A DNA stretch of 9,552 nucleotides from Comamonadaceae bacterium (GTDB lineage: Bacteria > Pseudomonadota > Gammaproteobacteria > Burkholderiales > Burkholderiaceae_C), in contig CANKNK010000046.1 of assembly GCA_947483455.1 (NCBI GenBank), forward strand, positions 1 through 9,552, written 5' to 3'. The notes under the pieces are model-generated. The model searched no databases, was not told the DNA's origin, and saw only the letters and a list, made by a program, of their open reading frames with translations. Position numbers and translations under genes: made by a program. This document shows positions 1-6,211 of the stretch, one piece after another (positions within the stretch are counted from its first letter, which is position 1; each line of letters opens with the position of its first letter).

Positions 1-16
1 ATGTGATGATTTACTT

Positions 17-724
17 ATGACGACAAGCCCCCGAACTGTTTTGCTTACCGGTGCGGCAGGTAATTTGGGTATGGCCGCGGCACAGGTGTTTGCCCAGGAG
101 GGGGCACAACTGGTGCTACTGGACCGTGCGCCGATGCCTGAGGCCATGGTGGAAGCGCTGCAGCCTGCGCCTTGCCTGCCCATTGCACTGGACCTGTGTG
201 ACCCGGTGCAGCTCGACGCTGCGGTGGAGCAAGCGCTTGCGCGCTTTGGCCGTATTGACGTGTTGTGCAATTTAACGGGTGGCTTTGCCATGGGAGATCC
301 GGTCCATGCCACAAGCGATAGCACCTGGGATTTCTTGCACGATATGAATGTGCGCACCCTGCGCAACACCTGCCACGCCGTAGTTCCACACATGCTGCGC
401 CAAGGGGGCGGAAAAATCGTTAATGTGGGCGCCTTTTCTGCGCAACGCGGGCTGGCCCACATGGGAGCCTACATCGCAGCCAAAAGCGTTGTGTTGCGTA
501 TCACCGAAGCCATGTCCGCCGAACTGCGCATGAAAAACATCAACGTCAATTGCGTGTTGCCCACTATCCTGGACACCCCACAAAACCGCGCCGACATGCC
601 CGACGCCGACCCCAAGCATTGGGTCAGCCCCCACGACTTGGCCCGTGTCATCGCTTTTCTCGCTTCCGACGCGGCCCGCGCCATGCATGGCGCCAGTGTC
701 CCGGTTACCGGCTTAAGTGGATGA
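17..724 (+). CDS. SDR family NAD(P)-dependent oxidoreductase, catalytic Ser replaced by Ala
   Basis: A 235-residue classical-type short-chain dehydrogenase/reductase, probably soluble and cytoplasmic. The N-terminal Rossmann motif TGAAGNLG lies at residues 11-18. Asp36 at the end of the second strand (LLDR) usually favours NAD(H) over NADP(H). The NNAG-like motif reads NLTGG (85-89), the structural Asn is N111, and the YxxxK pair is Y152/K156. The residue 13 before the Tyr, normally the catalytic Ser, is A139 (within VNVGAFSAQ); the nearest Ser is S141. Dihydropteridine reductase and some related SDRs also lack this Ser, so it may define a subgroup rather than a dead enzyme. The length is slightly short for a classical SDR (about 250). 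The C-terminus (GASVPVTGLSG) is intact. Only 16 bases precede the ATG, so the RBS and upstream operon partners cannot be judged. The gene converges on the ThDP enzyme. Substrate is unknown. Confidence 0.9.
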   Translation: MTTSPRTVLLTGAAGNLGMAAAQVFAQEGAQLVLLDRAPMPEAMVEALQPAPCLPIALDLCDPVQLDAAVEQALARFGRIDVLCNLTGGFAMGDPVHATSDSTWDFLHDMNVRTLRNTCHAVVPHMLRQGGGKIVNVGAFSAQRGLAHMGAYIAAKSVVLRITEAMSAELRMKNINVNCVLPTILDTPQNRADMPDADPKHWVSPHDLARVIAFLASDAARAMHGASVPVTGLSG

Positions 725-833
725 ACAAGCCTTCTCGCGCGGAGCGCAGCGTCCTGGCTAGCCACGATGTTGGTCACTCACCCTATGGATATCCGCGCAT
801 ATCGGGCAATGCCGGATTTGGTGGGAGCGCGGC
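725..833. other. Convergent intergenic gap between SDR and ThDP-enzyme genes
   Basis: The 109-bp gap between two convergent stop codons holds no gene. A weak stem, GGCTT (710-714) with AAGCC (727-731), spans the SDR stop codon and is followed by TTCTC. A perfect 10-bp palindrome, TGGCTAGCCA, lies at 755-764. Neither has the GC-rich stem plus T-run of a convincing intrinsic terminator. Confidence 0.5.
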
Positions 834-2540
834 CTACACCGGCTTTGTATTTTGTTTGCGCAATCCCGACAAAGTGGCGTTGGGGCTGATGTATTCCGGG
901 TCGGTCATCACGTGGAGCAGTGTCGGTCCCTTGGCGGAAAAACCTTGCAGTATGGCCGCTTGCAGTTCGGCCACGCTACCAACTTGCAAGCCCCGCGCGC
1001 CATAGGCGCGGGCTAGGGCGGCAAAGTCAGGGTTGTTGTCCAGCGCAGTGCCATGGACGCGGCCAGGAAACCATTTTTCTTGGTGCATGCGGATGGTCCC
1101 ATACATCTGGTTGTCAAACACCACGATGACGATGGAAAGTTCTAATTTCACCGCGGTGGCCAACTCGTGCGAGCTCATCAGGAAGCACCCGTCGCCGGCC
1201 AAGCACAGCACCGGGCGCTTTGGATGCGCCAGCTTGGCGCCAATGGCTGCAGGCAGGCCATAGCCCATGGCGCCACTGGTCGGAGCGATCTGGCTTCCAT
1301 AGCTGCGATAGCGGTAGTAGCGGTGCGCCCAGGCGGCGTAGTTGCCTGCGCCATTGCTGATGATGACATCGTCAGGCAAGCAACCGTCGAGCGCCAACCA
1401 CGCTTGCGCCATATCGATGGTGCCTGCCTGGCATGCGCTGGCCGCGCGCGGCCCGCTAAAGGCCTCATAGCCCGCTCGCAAAGTTTGCAAGTGGGATGCA
1501 AAACGCTCGGGCAGGGCATCGGGCACCGACAGGGCTGCCAGGCTTTGGGCCAGCGCCGGCATGCTGCTAAGCAAAGCCAAATGCGGGCGGTATACCCGGC
1601 CCAATTCCAGTGCGCAGGGCATGGCGTGCACCAGGGTTTGTTGTGGCTGCGGAATATCGATGAGGCTATAGCCCTGGCTAGGCACTTCGCCCATGCGTGC
1701 GCCCAGCAAAATCAAAAGGTCCGCCTCTTGGACCGCCCGCAATAAAGCCGGGTCCGCACCCAGGCCCAGCAGGCCCACGTAATGCGGGTCGCGGTGGTCA
1801 AACAAGTCCTGGCGTCGAAAGGAGCAGGCGACCGGCAGACCTGTGGCATGGACAAAACGGCTTAGCGCCGCCACCGCTTGCGCGTTCCAGCCGCTGCCGC
1901 CCAAAACCAGCATCGGCTTGTGCGCTCCTTGTATGAATTGCATCAGCTTTGCCAAATCGGCAGCCTGCGGTGCGCTGGCCGGCGCAGTGGCAAGCAATGC
2001 GGGGCGCGCAGCGTTGGGCACTGCTTCGCTCAGCACGTCTTCGGGCAAGGCCAGCACCACCGGGCCCATGCGTCCGGTCAGCGCAGTATGAAAAGCCCGG
2101 TGCACCATTTCGCCCATGCGCTCTGCCTGGTCAATTTGCGCCACCCATTTGCTGACCGGCGCAAACATGCCGCGGTAGTCCACCTCCTGAAATGCCCCGC
2201 GCTCCATAAAGTGCCTGCTGACCTGCCCGATAAACAAAATCAGCGGCGTCCCGTCTTGGAAGGCCGTGTGCAGGCCTATGGAGGCTTGGCTGGCACCGGG
2301 CGCCCGGGTCACAAAACACACGCCCGGCTTGCCGCTGGCTTTGGCATAGGCCTCGGCCATAAACGTGGCCGAACCTTCATGGCGGCAGACGATCAGGCGC
2401 ACCGTGTCGCGTTGGTCGTAGAGCGCGTCCATGGCGTCTAGAAAACTTTCTCCGGGCACGCAAAACACGGTGTCCACGCCCTGGGCCAGCAGGGCATCAA
2501 TCAGCAGGCGCGCGCCTGAGGGGAGGGGAGGGGTGGTCAT
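834..2540 (-). CDS. Thiamine-diphosphate-dependent enzyme, acetolactate synthase-like
   Basis: A 568-residue enzyme with the three-domain plan of the acetolactate synthase/benzoylformate decarboxylase/oxalyl-CoA decarboxylase superfamily. The N-terminal pyrimidine-binding domain (about 10-175) carries the cofactor-activating Glu, E55, in RHEG. The central Rossmann-like domain covers about 195-335. The C-terminal pyrophosphate domain (about 375-550) carries the metal/ThDP motif GDG (449-451) ending at D476-N477 in FDNQMYGTIR. These enzymes cleave or form C-C bonds next to a 2-oxo group, for example by 2-oxoacid decarboxylation or carboligation. No regulatory-subunit gene (ilvN/ilvH type) and no ilvC is adjacent, so housekeeping branched-chain synthesis is unlikely; a catabolic carboligase or decarboxylase role is an inference. 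The ATG start is supported by AGGAA (plus-strand 2550-2554) nine bases upstream. The gene diverges from the Bug/VOC pair. Superfamily is sure, substrate is not. Confidence 0.92.
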   Translation of the reverse strand: MTTPPLPSGARLLIDALLAQGVDTVFCVPGESFLDAMDALYDQRDTVRLIVCRHEGSATFMAEAYAKASGKPGVCFVTRAPGASQASIGLHTAFQDGTPLILFIGQVSRHFMERGAFQEVDYRGMFAPVSKWVAQIDQAERMGEMVHRAFHTALTGRMGPVVLALPEDVLSEAVPNAARPALLATAPASAPQAADLAKLMQFIQGAHKPMLVLGGSGWNAQAVAALSRFVHATGLPVACSFRRQDLFDHRDPHYVGLLGLGADPALLRAVQEADLLILLGARMGEVPSQGYSLIDIPQPQQTLVHAMPCALELGRVYRPHLALLSSMPALAQSLAALSVPDALPERFASHLQTLRAGYEAFSGPRAASACQAGTIDMAQAWLALDGCLPDDVIISNGAGNYAAWAHRYYRYRSYGSQIAPTSGAMGYGLPAAIGAKLAHPKRPVLCLAGDGCFLMSSHELATAVKLELSIVIVVFDNQMYGTIRMHQEKWFPGRVHGTALDNNPDFAALARAYGARGLQVGSVAELQAAILQGFSAKGPTLLHVMTDPEYISPNATLSGLRKQNTKPV

Positions 2541-2747
2541 AAGTGCCGGTTCCTGTTCGGGTGATGCCCGCGGCCCGCCGAGCCGGTACCGCTAGCATTG
2601 GAACTGGTATTGTGGCACTGGCACACTATGATTGACGGCGCGCAGCCTGTGCACCGACCTGGCCGCTTCAGGTATCGCGCCAAAGCGGGCAGACAATGCG
2701 TTCGTTTGCTAAGCGTCGGTCAGTGTCAACTACGAGGAGAAATGAAT
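2541..2747. promoter_or_regulatory. Divergent intergenic region between ThDP enzyme and Bug genes
   Basis: About 200 bp separate the two divergent starts. It holds no supported gene: the Bug reading frame stays open back to 2598, but that stretch lacks an RBS and would bury the signal peptide. A plus-strand promoter candidate is described separately. A tandem duplication of TGGCAC lies at 2613-2624. No clear minus-strand promoter for the ThDP enzyme was found. Confidence 0.5.
2604..2632 (+). promoter_or_regulatory. Candidate sigma-70 promoter for Bug/VOC genes
   Basis: The -10 hexamer TATGAT (2627-2632) matches consensus at five of six positions. It lies 17 bp after a weak -35, CTGGTA (2604-2609, three of six). 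Transcription would start near 2640 and leave a leader of roughly 105 nt. The direct repeat TGGCAC-TGGCAC lies in the spacer and could be a regulator half-site pair. Judged by eye only. Confidence 0.35.
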
Positions 2748-3749
2748 ATGTTCCAACGTGCGCGTTCTTGGGTCTTGTCACTCTTGGCTCTGCTGCTAGC
2801 CGCCATCCTGCCCACAGCTGCCTGGGCCCAAGCGGCCTGGCCCAACAAGCCGGTGAAGATTGTGGTGCCTTTTGCGCCCGGGGGTACCACCGACATCCTG
2901 GCCCGCGCCGTCGCGCCGGAACTGGCGAAGGCCTTTGGCCAGTCATTCGTGATCGAAAACAAGGGCGGTGCCGGGGGCAATATAGGCACCGAAGTCGTGG
3001 CCCGCGCAGCGCCCGACGGTTACACCTTGCTCATGGGCACCGTGGGCACGCACGGCATCAATAAGTCGCTGTATGCCAAGTTGTCTTATGACCCGCAAAA
3101 AGACTTTGCCCCCATCACCCTGGTGGCCGGTGTGCCCAATGTCATGGTAATGAACGCCGAGAAGGCAAAGACATTAGGGATCAATACCGTTCCAGATTTC
3201 ATCGCCTATGCGCGCAAAAACCCAGGGCGACTCAATATGGCGTCCAGCGGAAACGGCACCTCGATTCACCTGGCCGGTGAGTTGTTCAAGTCCATGACCG
3301 GTACGTTTATGACGCATATTCCCTACACCGGATCGGCTCCCGCGCTCATGGGTCTGGTGTCGGACCAGGTGGACGTGATGTTCGATAATTTACCGTCGTC
3401 CATGGCCTTGATCAAGGCGGGCAAGCTCAAAGCCTTTGCGGTGACCTCCAATCAGCGCTCGGGCGCCATGCCCGATGTGCCCACCATCGAAGAGGCCGGA
3501 CCCCTCAAAGGTTTCGAGGCCAGCAGTTGGTTTGGCTTGCTGGCGCCCGCGGGCACGCCCCCCGATATTGTCAAAGCGCTACAGCGAGAGACTGCCAAGG
3601 CCTTAAGTTCTCCTGCCATCAAAGAAAAATTGCTGGCCCAAGGCGCGATTCCTAGCGGCAATACACCTGAAGAATTTGCCGCTCTGATTGACGCAGAGAT
3701 TAAAAAATGGGCACCGGTGGTGAAAAATTCTGGCGCCCGCGTGGACTGA
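2748..3749 (+). CDS. Bug-type tripartite tricarboxylate transporter solute-binding protein
   Basis: A 333-residue exported binding protein of the Bug/TctC family, which captures carboxylates and other small ligands in the periplasm. The signal peptide is clear: a basic start (MFQRAR), a hydrophobic core (about 8-23) and a likely cleavage after AWA (residue 27). The mature protein opens with the family signature [19 protein letters not shown], followed by a second ligand-pocket loop, [17 protein letters not shown] (2734-2739) sits 8 nt before the ATG at 2748 but only 2 nt before an in-frame ATG at 2742, so 2748 is preferred; both give the same mature protein. Length is normal for the family. 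No TctA/TctB membrane genes are nearby, which is typical of orphan Bug proteins in Burkholderiales. Ligand unknown. The VOC gene follows after 52 nt, probably in the same transcript. Confidence 0.93.
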   Translation: MFQRARSWVLSLLALLLAAILPTAAWAQAAWPNKPVKIVVPFAPGGTTDILARAVAPELAKAFGQSFVIENKGGAGGNIGTEVVARAAPDGYTLLMGTVGTHGINKSLYAKLSYDPQKDFAPITLVAGVPNVMVMNAEKAKTLGINTVPDFIAYARKNPGRLNMASSGNGTSIHLAGELFKSMTGTFMTHIPYTGSAPALMGLVSDQVDVMFDNLPSSMALIKAGKLKAFAVTSNQRSGAMPDVPTIEEAGPLKGFEASSWFGLLAPAGTPPDIVKALQRETAKALSSPAIKEKLLAQGAIPSGNTPEEFAALIDAEIKKWAPVVKNSGARVD

Positions 3750-3756
3750 CAAAGCC

Positions 3757-3774
3757 AATTGCCGACAAGCAATT
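3757..3774. repeat. Inverted repeat between Bug and VOC genes
   Basis: A perfect 6-bp inverted repeat, AATTGC-N6-GCAATT, begins 7 bp after the Bug stop codon and ends 18 bp before the VOC RBS. The stem is AT-rich and no T-run follows, so it looks more like a weak mRNA hairpin or protein site than a terminator. Confidence 0.4.
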
Positions 3775-3801
3775 TAGCGCGCAAGATCACTGGAGGACAA
3801 G

Positions 3802-4287
3802 ATGCTCAAAGGCCTGCACCACAACGCTTATCGTTGCCGCGATTCAGAAGAAACACGCAAGTTTTACAGTGATTTTTTAGGCCTGCCCCTAGTACAAGCC
3901 TTTCAAATCCACGAAACCAAGAGCGGCCGGGCGACTAAGACCTTGCACTCGTTTTACCAAATGGATGACGGCGCTTGCCTGGCATTTTTTGAGGCACCGG
4001 ACATGCCCTTCGATTTCAAAACGCAGCATGATTTTGATTTGCATATCGCGCTGGAAGTAAGCCAGGCAGACTTGCACACCATGTTCGCCAAAGGAAAGGC
4101 CGCGGGTTTGGAAACCCGTGGTATTTCGGACCACGGGTTTATCGATTCGATATATTTTCGCGACCCGAACGGCTATGTCATCGAACTCACTGCCAAGCGC
4201 GCCGGGCATGACGCTTATATGCAGGCGGCAAAGGCATCAGCGCAGCAGGTATTGGCAAAGTGGCAGGCAGAAAAATCTACGTCCTAG
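3802..4287 (+). CDS. VOC family (glyoxalase/dioxygenase fold) metalloprotein
   Basis: A 161-residue cytoplasmic protein of the vicinal oxygen chelate superfamily, with two paired beta-alpha-beta-beta-beta modules. The probable metal ligands are all present at the expected places: H7 in GLHHNAYRC, E64 in AFFEA, H81 in DLHIALEV and E128 in GYVIELTAKR. The DPNG turn just before the last ligand strand is typical. The family includes lyases, isomerases, extradiol dioxygenases and resistance proteins, so the reaction cannot be named. The start is well supported: GGAGG (3792-3796) lies five bases before the ATG. The gene probably shares a transcript with the Bug gene 52 nt upstream. A VOC enzyme beside a Bug protein and opposite a ThDP enzyme fits an aromatic or organic-acid catabolic locus, which is inference only. 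The C-terminal tail after residue 134 is Ala/Lys/Gln-rich and probably helical. Confidence 0.9.
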   Translation: MLKGLHHNAYRCRDSEETRKFYSDFLGLPLVQAFQIHETKSGRATKTLHSFYQMDDGACLAFFEAPDMPFDFKTQHDFDLHIALEVSQADLHTMFAKGKAAGLETRGISDHGFIDSIYFRDPNGYVIELTAKRAGHDAYMQAAKASAQQVLAKWQAEKSTS

Positions 4288-4313
4288 CCGGTACGCTAGG
4301 GAGCTTGGCTAGG
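4283..4313. repeat. CTAG-containing alternative hairpins after the VOC gene
   Basis: CCTAGCC (4283-4289) overlaps the VOC stop codon. It can pair with GCTAGG (4295-4300; 6 bp, 6-nt loop) or with GGCTAGG (4307-4313; 7 bp, 17-nt loop); the two pairings exclude each other. The element ends about 11 bp before the next gene. There is no T-run. It may act as a weak terminator or as an mRNA structure between the two genes. Confidence 0.4.
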
Positions 4314-4324
4314 TCAGCGGAGTG

Positions 4325-4657
4325 ATGGTGTCCAAACTGGCGCACAAGCACCATGTCTATGTGGTGGAGTTGTCGCAGGACGTCTGGCAAGACGCGCATT
4401 TTTGCAAGTGCAACCCAACAAGCTGCGCGCCGCAGCCTTGTGTCTATGTGGGCATGACAGGCCTGGACCCGGATCTGCGTTTTGATAAGCACAAGGCCGG
4501 CATTCAAGCCAGCAAATATGTGCGCCGCTACGGTTTGCGACTGCTGCCCGAATTATTTGAACACCTCAACCCTATGCCCTACGAGGATGCACGATACATG
4601 GAAGTGGACCTGGCGATTCGTTTGCGCCAGGCGGGCTATGGGGTATGGCAGGCCTGA
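4325..4657 (+). CDS. Small GIY-YIG-like nuclease-fold protein with four-Cys insert
   Basis: A 110-residue protein that resembles a stand-alone GIY-YIG domain. The first strand motif is VYVVE (11-15) and the second is CVYVGMTG (39-46). The expected downstream Arg (R52 in LDPDLRF) and His (H56) follow, and a Glu in the late helix (E93 in RYMEVDLA) fits the metal-binding position. The stretch between the two strands carries C27, C29, C34 and C39, a possible metal site. Family members cut DNA, but many small bacterial versions are uncharacterised, so activity is inferred. The ATG at 4325 or the GTG at 4322 are both possible; CGGAG (4318-4322) is close to either, and the RBS is poor. The gene lies 37 nt after VOC and converges on the HU gene with 15 nt between stop codons. 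Confidence in a real gene is high, in the fold moderate. Confidence 0.8.
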   Translation: MVSKLAHKHHVYVVELSQDVWQDAHFCKCNPTSCAPQPCVYVGMTGLDPDLRFDKHKAGIQASKYVRRYGLRLLPELFEHLNPMPYEDARYMEVDLAIRLRQAGYGVWQA

Positions 4658-4675
4658 ACGGCCTGCCCGCCTTTA
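4647..4675. terminator. Shared hairpin terminator between GIY-YIG-like and HU genes
   Basis: A perfect 8-bp GC-rich stem, GGCAGGCC (4647-4654) with GGCCTGCC (4660-4667), closes a 5-nt loop (TGAAC) that contains the stop codon of the plus-strand gene. It lies between convergent stop codons, where a bidirectional terminator is expected. The plus-strand tail CGCCTTTAG is only slightly T-rich and the minus-strand side has none, so termination strength is uncertain. Confidence 0.55.
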
Positions 4676-4945
4676 GTTCAGCGCGTCTTTGAGGGCTTTG
4701 CCTGGGCGGAAACGCGGCGCCTTGGAGGCTTTGATCTTGAGTGCTGCACCGGTTTTCGGATTGCGCCCGATACGCGCTTTGCGCTTGGTCACGCCAAAGG
4801 ATCCAAAGCCCACCAAACTCACGGTGCCGCCTTTTTTGAGGGTCTTGGTTACTGCCTCAATCATGCTGGCCAAGGCGCGCCCGGCGGCAGCTTTGGAGAT
4901 GTCAGATTTGGCGGAAATGTGCTCAATGAGTTCGGTTTTATTCAC
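4673..4945 (-). CDS. hupB: HU family DNA-binding protein
   Basis: A 90-residue histone-like protein, full length for HU. It forms dimers that bend DNA in the nucleoid. The N-terminal helical dimerisation part is [10 protein letters not shown] through about residue 40. The family signature follows: GFGSFGV (46-52) and [10 protein letters not shown] (57-66), where P63 at the arm tip is the residue that intercalates into DNA. The arm and tail are Lys/Arg-rich ([13 protein letters not shown] at the end). IHF subunits look similar, but the N-terminal [10 protein letters not shown] and the arm [12 protein letters not shown] fit HU. The start is GTG (plus-strand CAC at 4943-4945), supported by a strong AAGGAG (4953-4958) seven bases upstream. 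It is monocistronic and diverges from the DMT permease. The symbol follows usual beta-proteobacterial naming and could also be given as hup. Confidence 0.96.
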   Translation of the reverse strand: MNKTELIEHISAKSDISKAAAGRALASMIEAVTKTLKKGGTVSLVGFGSFGVTKRKARIGRNPKTGAALKIKASKAPRFRPGKALKDALN

Positions 4946-4981
4946 AGCTTGACTCCTTATTTTTGGGTAGGGGGAAAAAAT

Positions 4982-4987
4982 ATTCTA
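4982..4987 (-). promoter_or_regulatory. Candidate -10 box for the HU gene
   Basis: Read on the minus strand the sequence is TAGAAT, matching the TATAAT consensus at four to five positions. It lies about 24 bp upstream of the AAGGAG RBS within an AT-rich tract (4958-4986). No good -35 hexamer is found at 15-19 bp spacing, so the call is tentative. Confidence 0.35.
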
Positions 4988-5054
4988 GCCCAGTGAACGG
5001 GTTTTGGGGCGCCTTTGTGTGCTCGATAGGGATCCTTTTTTTGCAACCCTTATC

Positions 5055-5075
5055 CGCTGGCTACTCAAGCCAGCG
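5055..5075. repeat. Perfect 8-bp inverted repeat in HU-DMT divergent region
   Basis: CGCTGGCT (5055-5062), loop ACTCA, AGCCAGCG (5068-5075). The T-run at 5034-5042 lies on the wrong side for a plus-strand terminator, and on the minus strand the tract after the hairpin is A-rich, so it is not an intrinsic terminator. It may be an operator or a structured leader. Confidence 0.5.
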
Positions 5076-5113
5076 CTACCGCCCTGGGTGCGCTGATGGG
5101 CTGGCGCAGGGTC

Positions 5114-5142
5114 GGCCATTCAGTGCGTTTACACTGCAGGCC
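5114..5142. repeat. Interrupted dyad upstream of DMT permease
   Basis: An inner inverted repeat CAGTG (5121-5125) N6 CACTG (5132-5136) is flanked by GGCC at 5114-5117 and GGCC at 5139-5142. TACACT (5130-5135) within it resembles a -10 box, although no matching -35 is seen. Its position, about 30 bp before the DMT RBS, would suit a repressor site. Confidence 0.35.
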
Positions 5143-5173
5143 CCGCTGGAATTGGTTTGTGCGCAGGCTGTCT

Positions 5174-5179
5174 GGAGGG
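5174..5179 (+). promoter_or_regulatory. Ribosome binding site fixing a TTG start for the DMT permease
   Basis: GGAGGG lies six bases before TTG at 5186. The first ATG in the same frame, at 5216, is preceded by pyrimidine-rich sequence with no RBS. The spacing therefore favours initiation at TTG. Confidence 0.65.
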
Positions 5180-5185
5180 TAGCGC

Positions 5186-6211
5186 TTGGCATCCCTAGAC
5201 ACAGCCCACTCCACCATGCAACATAACCCGGTCCGGGGCATTTTTTACCTTTGTATGGGTGTGCTGGTTTTCTCCTTGCAGGATGCCATCATTAAGCAGG
5301 TCAGCGGCGCCTACGCATTGACCGAAGTGGTGTTTATCCGCTCCTGCGTGGCGGCTCCCATTTTGTTGACACTGGTGTGGCGTGAGGCAGGCTGGCGCTC
5401 CTTGTTTGCTTCGCACCTCGATACCCTTGTGCTGCGCGCTACGGTCATGTTCGGCGCCTATGCGGCTTATTACATGGCCTTTCCGGCCTTGCCTTTAGCC
5501 GATGCGGTTGCACTGTATTTCACGGTGCCCTTGTTCGTAACTGCCTTGGCCGGTCCCATGTTGGGTGAACGTAATGGCTGGCCGGTTTGGGCCGCGGTGC
5601 TGCTGGGATTTGTGGGCGTTATGGTCATGCTGCAACCAGGTACGGGCTTGTTTAACCCAGCCGCTTTGCTGTCCCTGTTGGCGGCGGCGTTTTACGGGCT
5701 GGCCATGCTGCTGGCGCGCAAGCACGGCTCTAGCCTGTCTGCAGCGGTGATGGGCTTTTACCAAAACGCGGTGTTTCTGGTGGGCGCGGGCTTGGTGGCC
5801 TTGTTATTGCATCTGATGGGCATTGCGCACGCGGTCCACCCCAGTATTGCCTTTGTAGTGCGGCCCTGGTCCGTGCCTACGTTGTTTGACGGTTTGATGA
5901 TTGGCCTGTGCGGGGTCGTGGCCTCCGTGGGCATCATGCTGTTGACTAGCGCCTACCGGGTTGCGCGGGCCAGCACGGTCACGCCTTTTGAATACACCGG
6001 CATCTTGTGGGCGCCGCTATGGGGCTATTTGTTTTTCAGTGAAGTGCCGCGCGCCACCACGGTGGCTGGTGCCGCCGTCATTGTGGTGGCTGGCTTGATT
6101 GCCTTGCGTATGGCCCAATCCGACGCCCAACCCGAATCCCAATCCGAAGAGCAAGCCCAATCCGATGCTGCGCGCAGCGCAAAGGAAAACCGCCATGACG
6201 CCAGCCGCTGA
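5186..6211 (+). CDS. DMT superfamily (EamA) inner-membrane transporter
   Basis: A 341-residue polytopic membrane protein with two EamA repeats, roughly residues 18-150 and 162-308, and about ten hydrophobic segments as usual for the drug/metabolite transporter superfamily. Family hallmarks are the re-entrant stretch ending each repeat, ADAVALYFTVPLF through MLGE (105-128) and TPFEYTGILWAPLWGYLFF (266-284). Known relatives export amino acids, nucleosides or drugs; nothing here fixes the substrate. TTG is chosen as start because GGAGGG (5174-5179) sits six bases before it; the alternative ATG at 5216 would remove ten residues and has no RBS. After the last helix a hydrophilic tail (309-341) contains short acidic (A/S)Q(S/P)(D/E) repeats encoded by 12-bp units. 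The 3' end overlaps the thioredoxin-like gene by 17 nt, suggesting coupled translation. Confidence 0.92.
   Translation: MASLDTAHSTMQHNPVRGIFYLCMGVLVFSLQDAIIKQVSGAYALTEVVFIRSCVAAPILLTLVWREAGWRSLFASHLDTLVLRATVMFGAYAAYYMAFPALPLADAVALYFTVPLFVTALAGPMLGERNGWPVWAAVLLGFVGVMVMLQPGTGLFNPAALLSLLAAAFYGLAMLLARKHGSSLSAAVMGFYQNAVFLVGAGLVALLLHLMGIAHAVHPSIAFVVRPWSVPTLFDGLMIGLCGVVASVGIMLLTSAYRVARASTVTPFEYTGILWAPLWGYLFFSEVPRATTVAGAAVIVVAGLIALRMAQSDAQPESQSEEQAQSDAARSAKENRHDASR
6113..6166 (+). repeat. 12-bp tandem repeats encoding the DMT C-terminal tail
   Basis: Four imperfect copies of a unit like GCCCAATCCGAC occur, three in tandem at 6113-6148 and one at 6155-6166 after a 6-bp insert. They translate as AQSD, AQPE, SQSE, (EQ), AQSD. 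The copies stay in frame and may vary in number by replication slippage. Confidence 0.7.

Noticed and set aside
272..688. 138-codon open frame opposite the SDR gene
   Set aside because: It is antisense to an intact SDR with clear motifs; the translation resembles no protein family.
1167..1745. 192-codon open frame opposite the ThDP enzyme
   Set aside because: It lies wholly inside the ThDP-enzyme gene on the other strand, has no recognisable domain or supporting context, and is best explained as a shadow of that gene.
2613..2632. Sigma-54 promoter suggested by TGGCAC
   Set aside because: Both TGGCAC copies lack the required TTGC element five bases downstream.
2598..2747. N-terminal extension of the Bug protein from an upstream ATG
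   Set aside because: It would put about 50 residues before a textbook signal peptide, has no RBS, and overlaps the promoter candidate. The RBS at 2734-2739 supports the later start.
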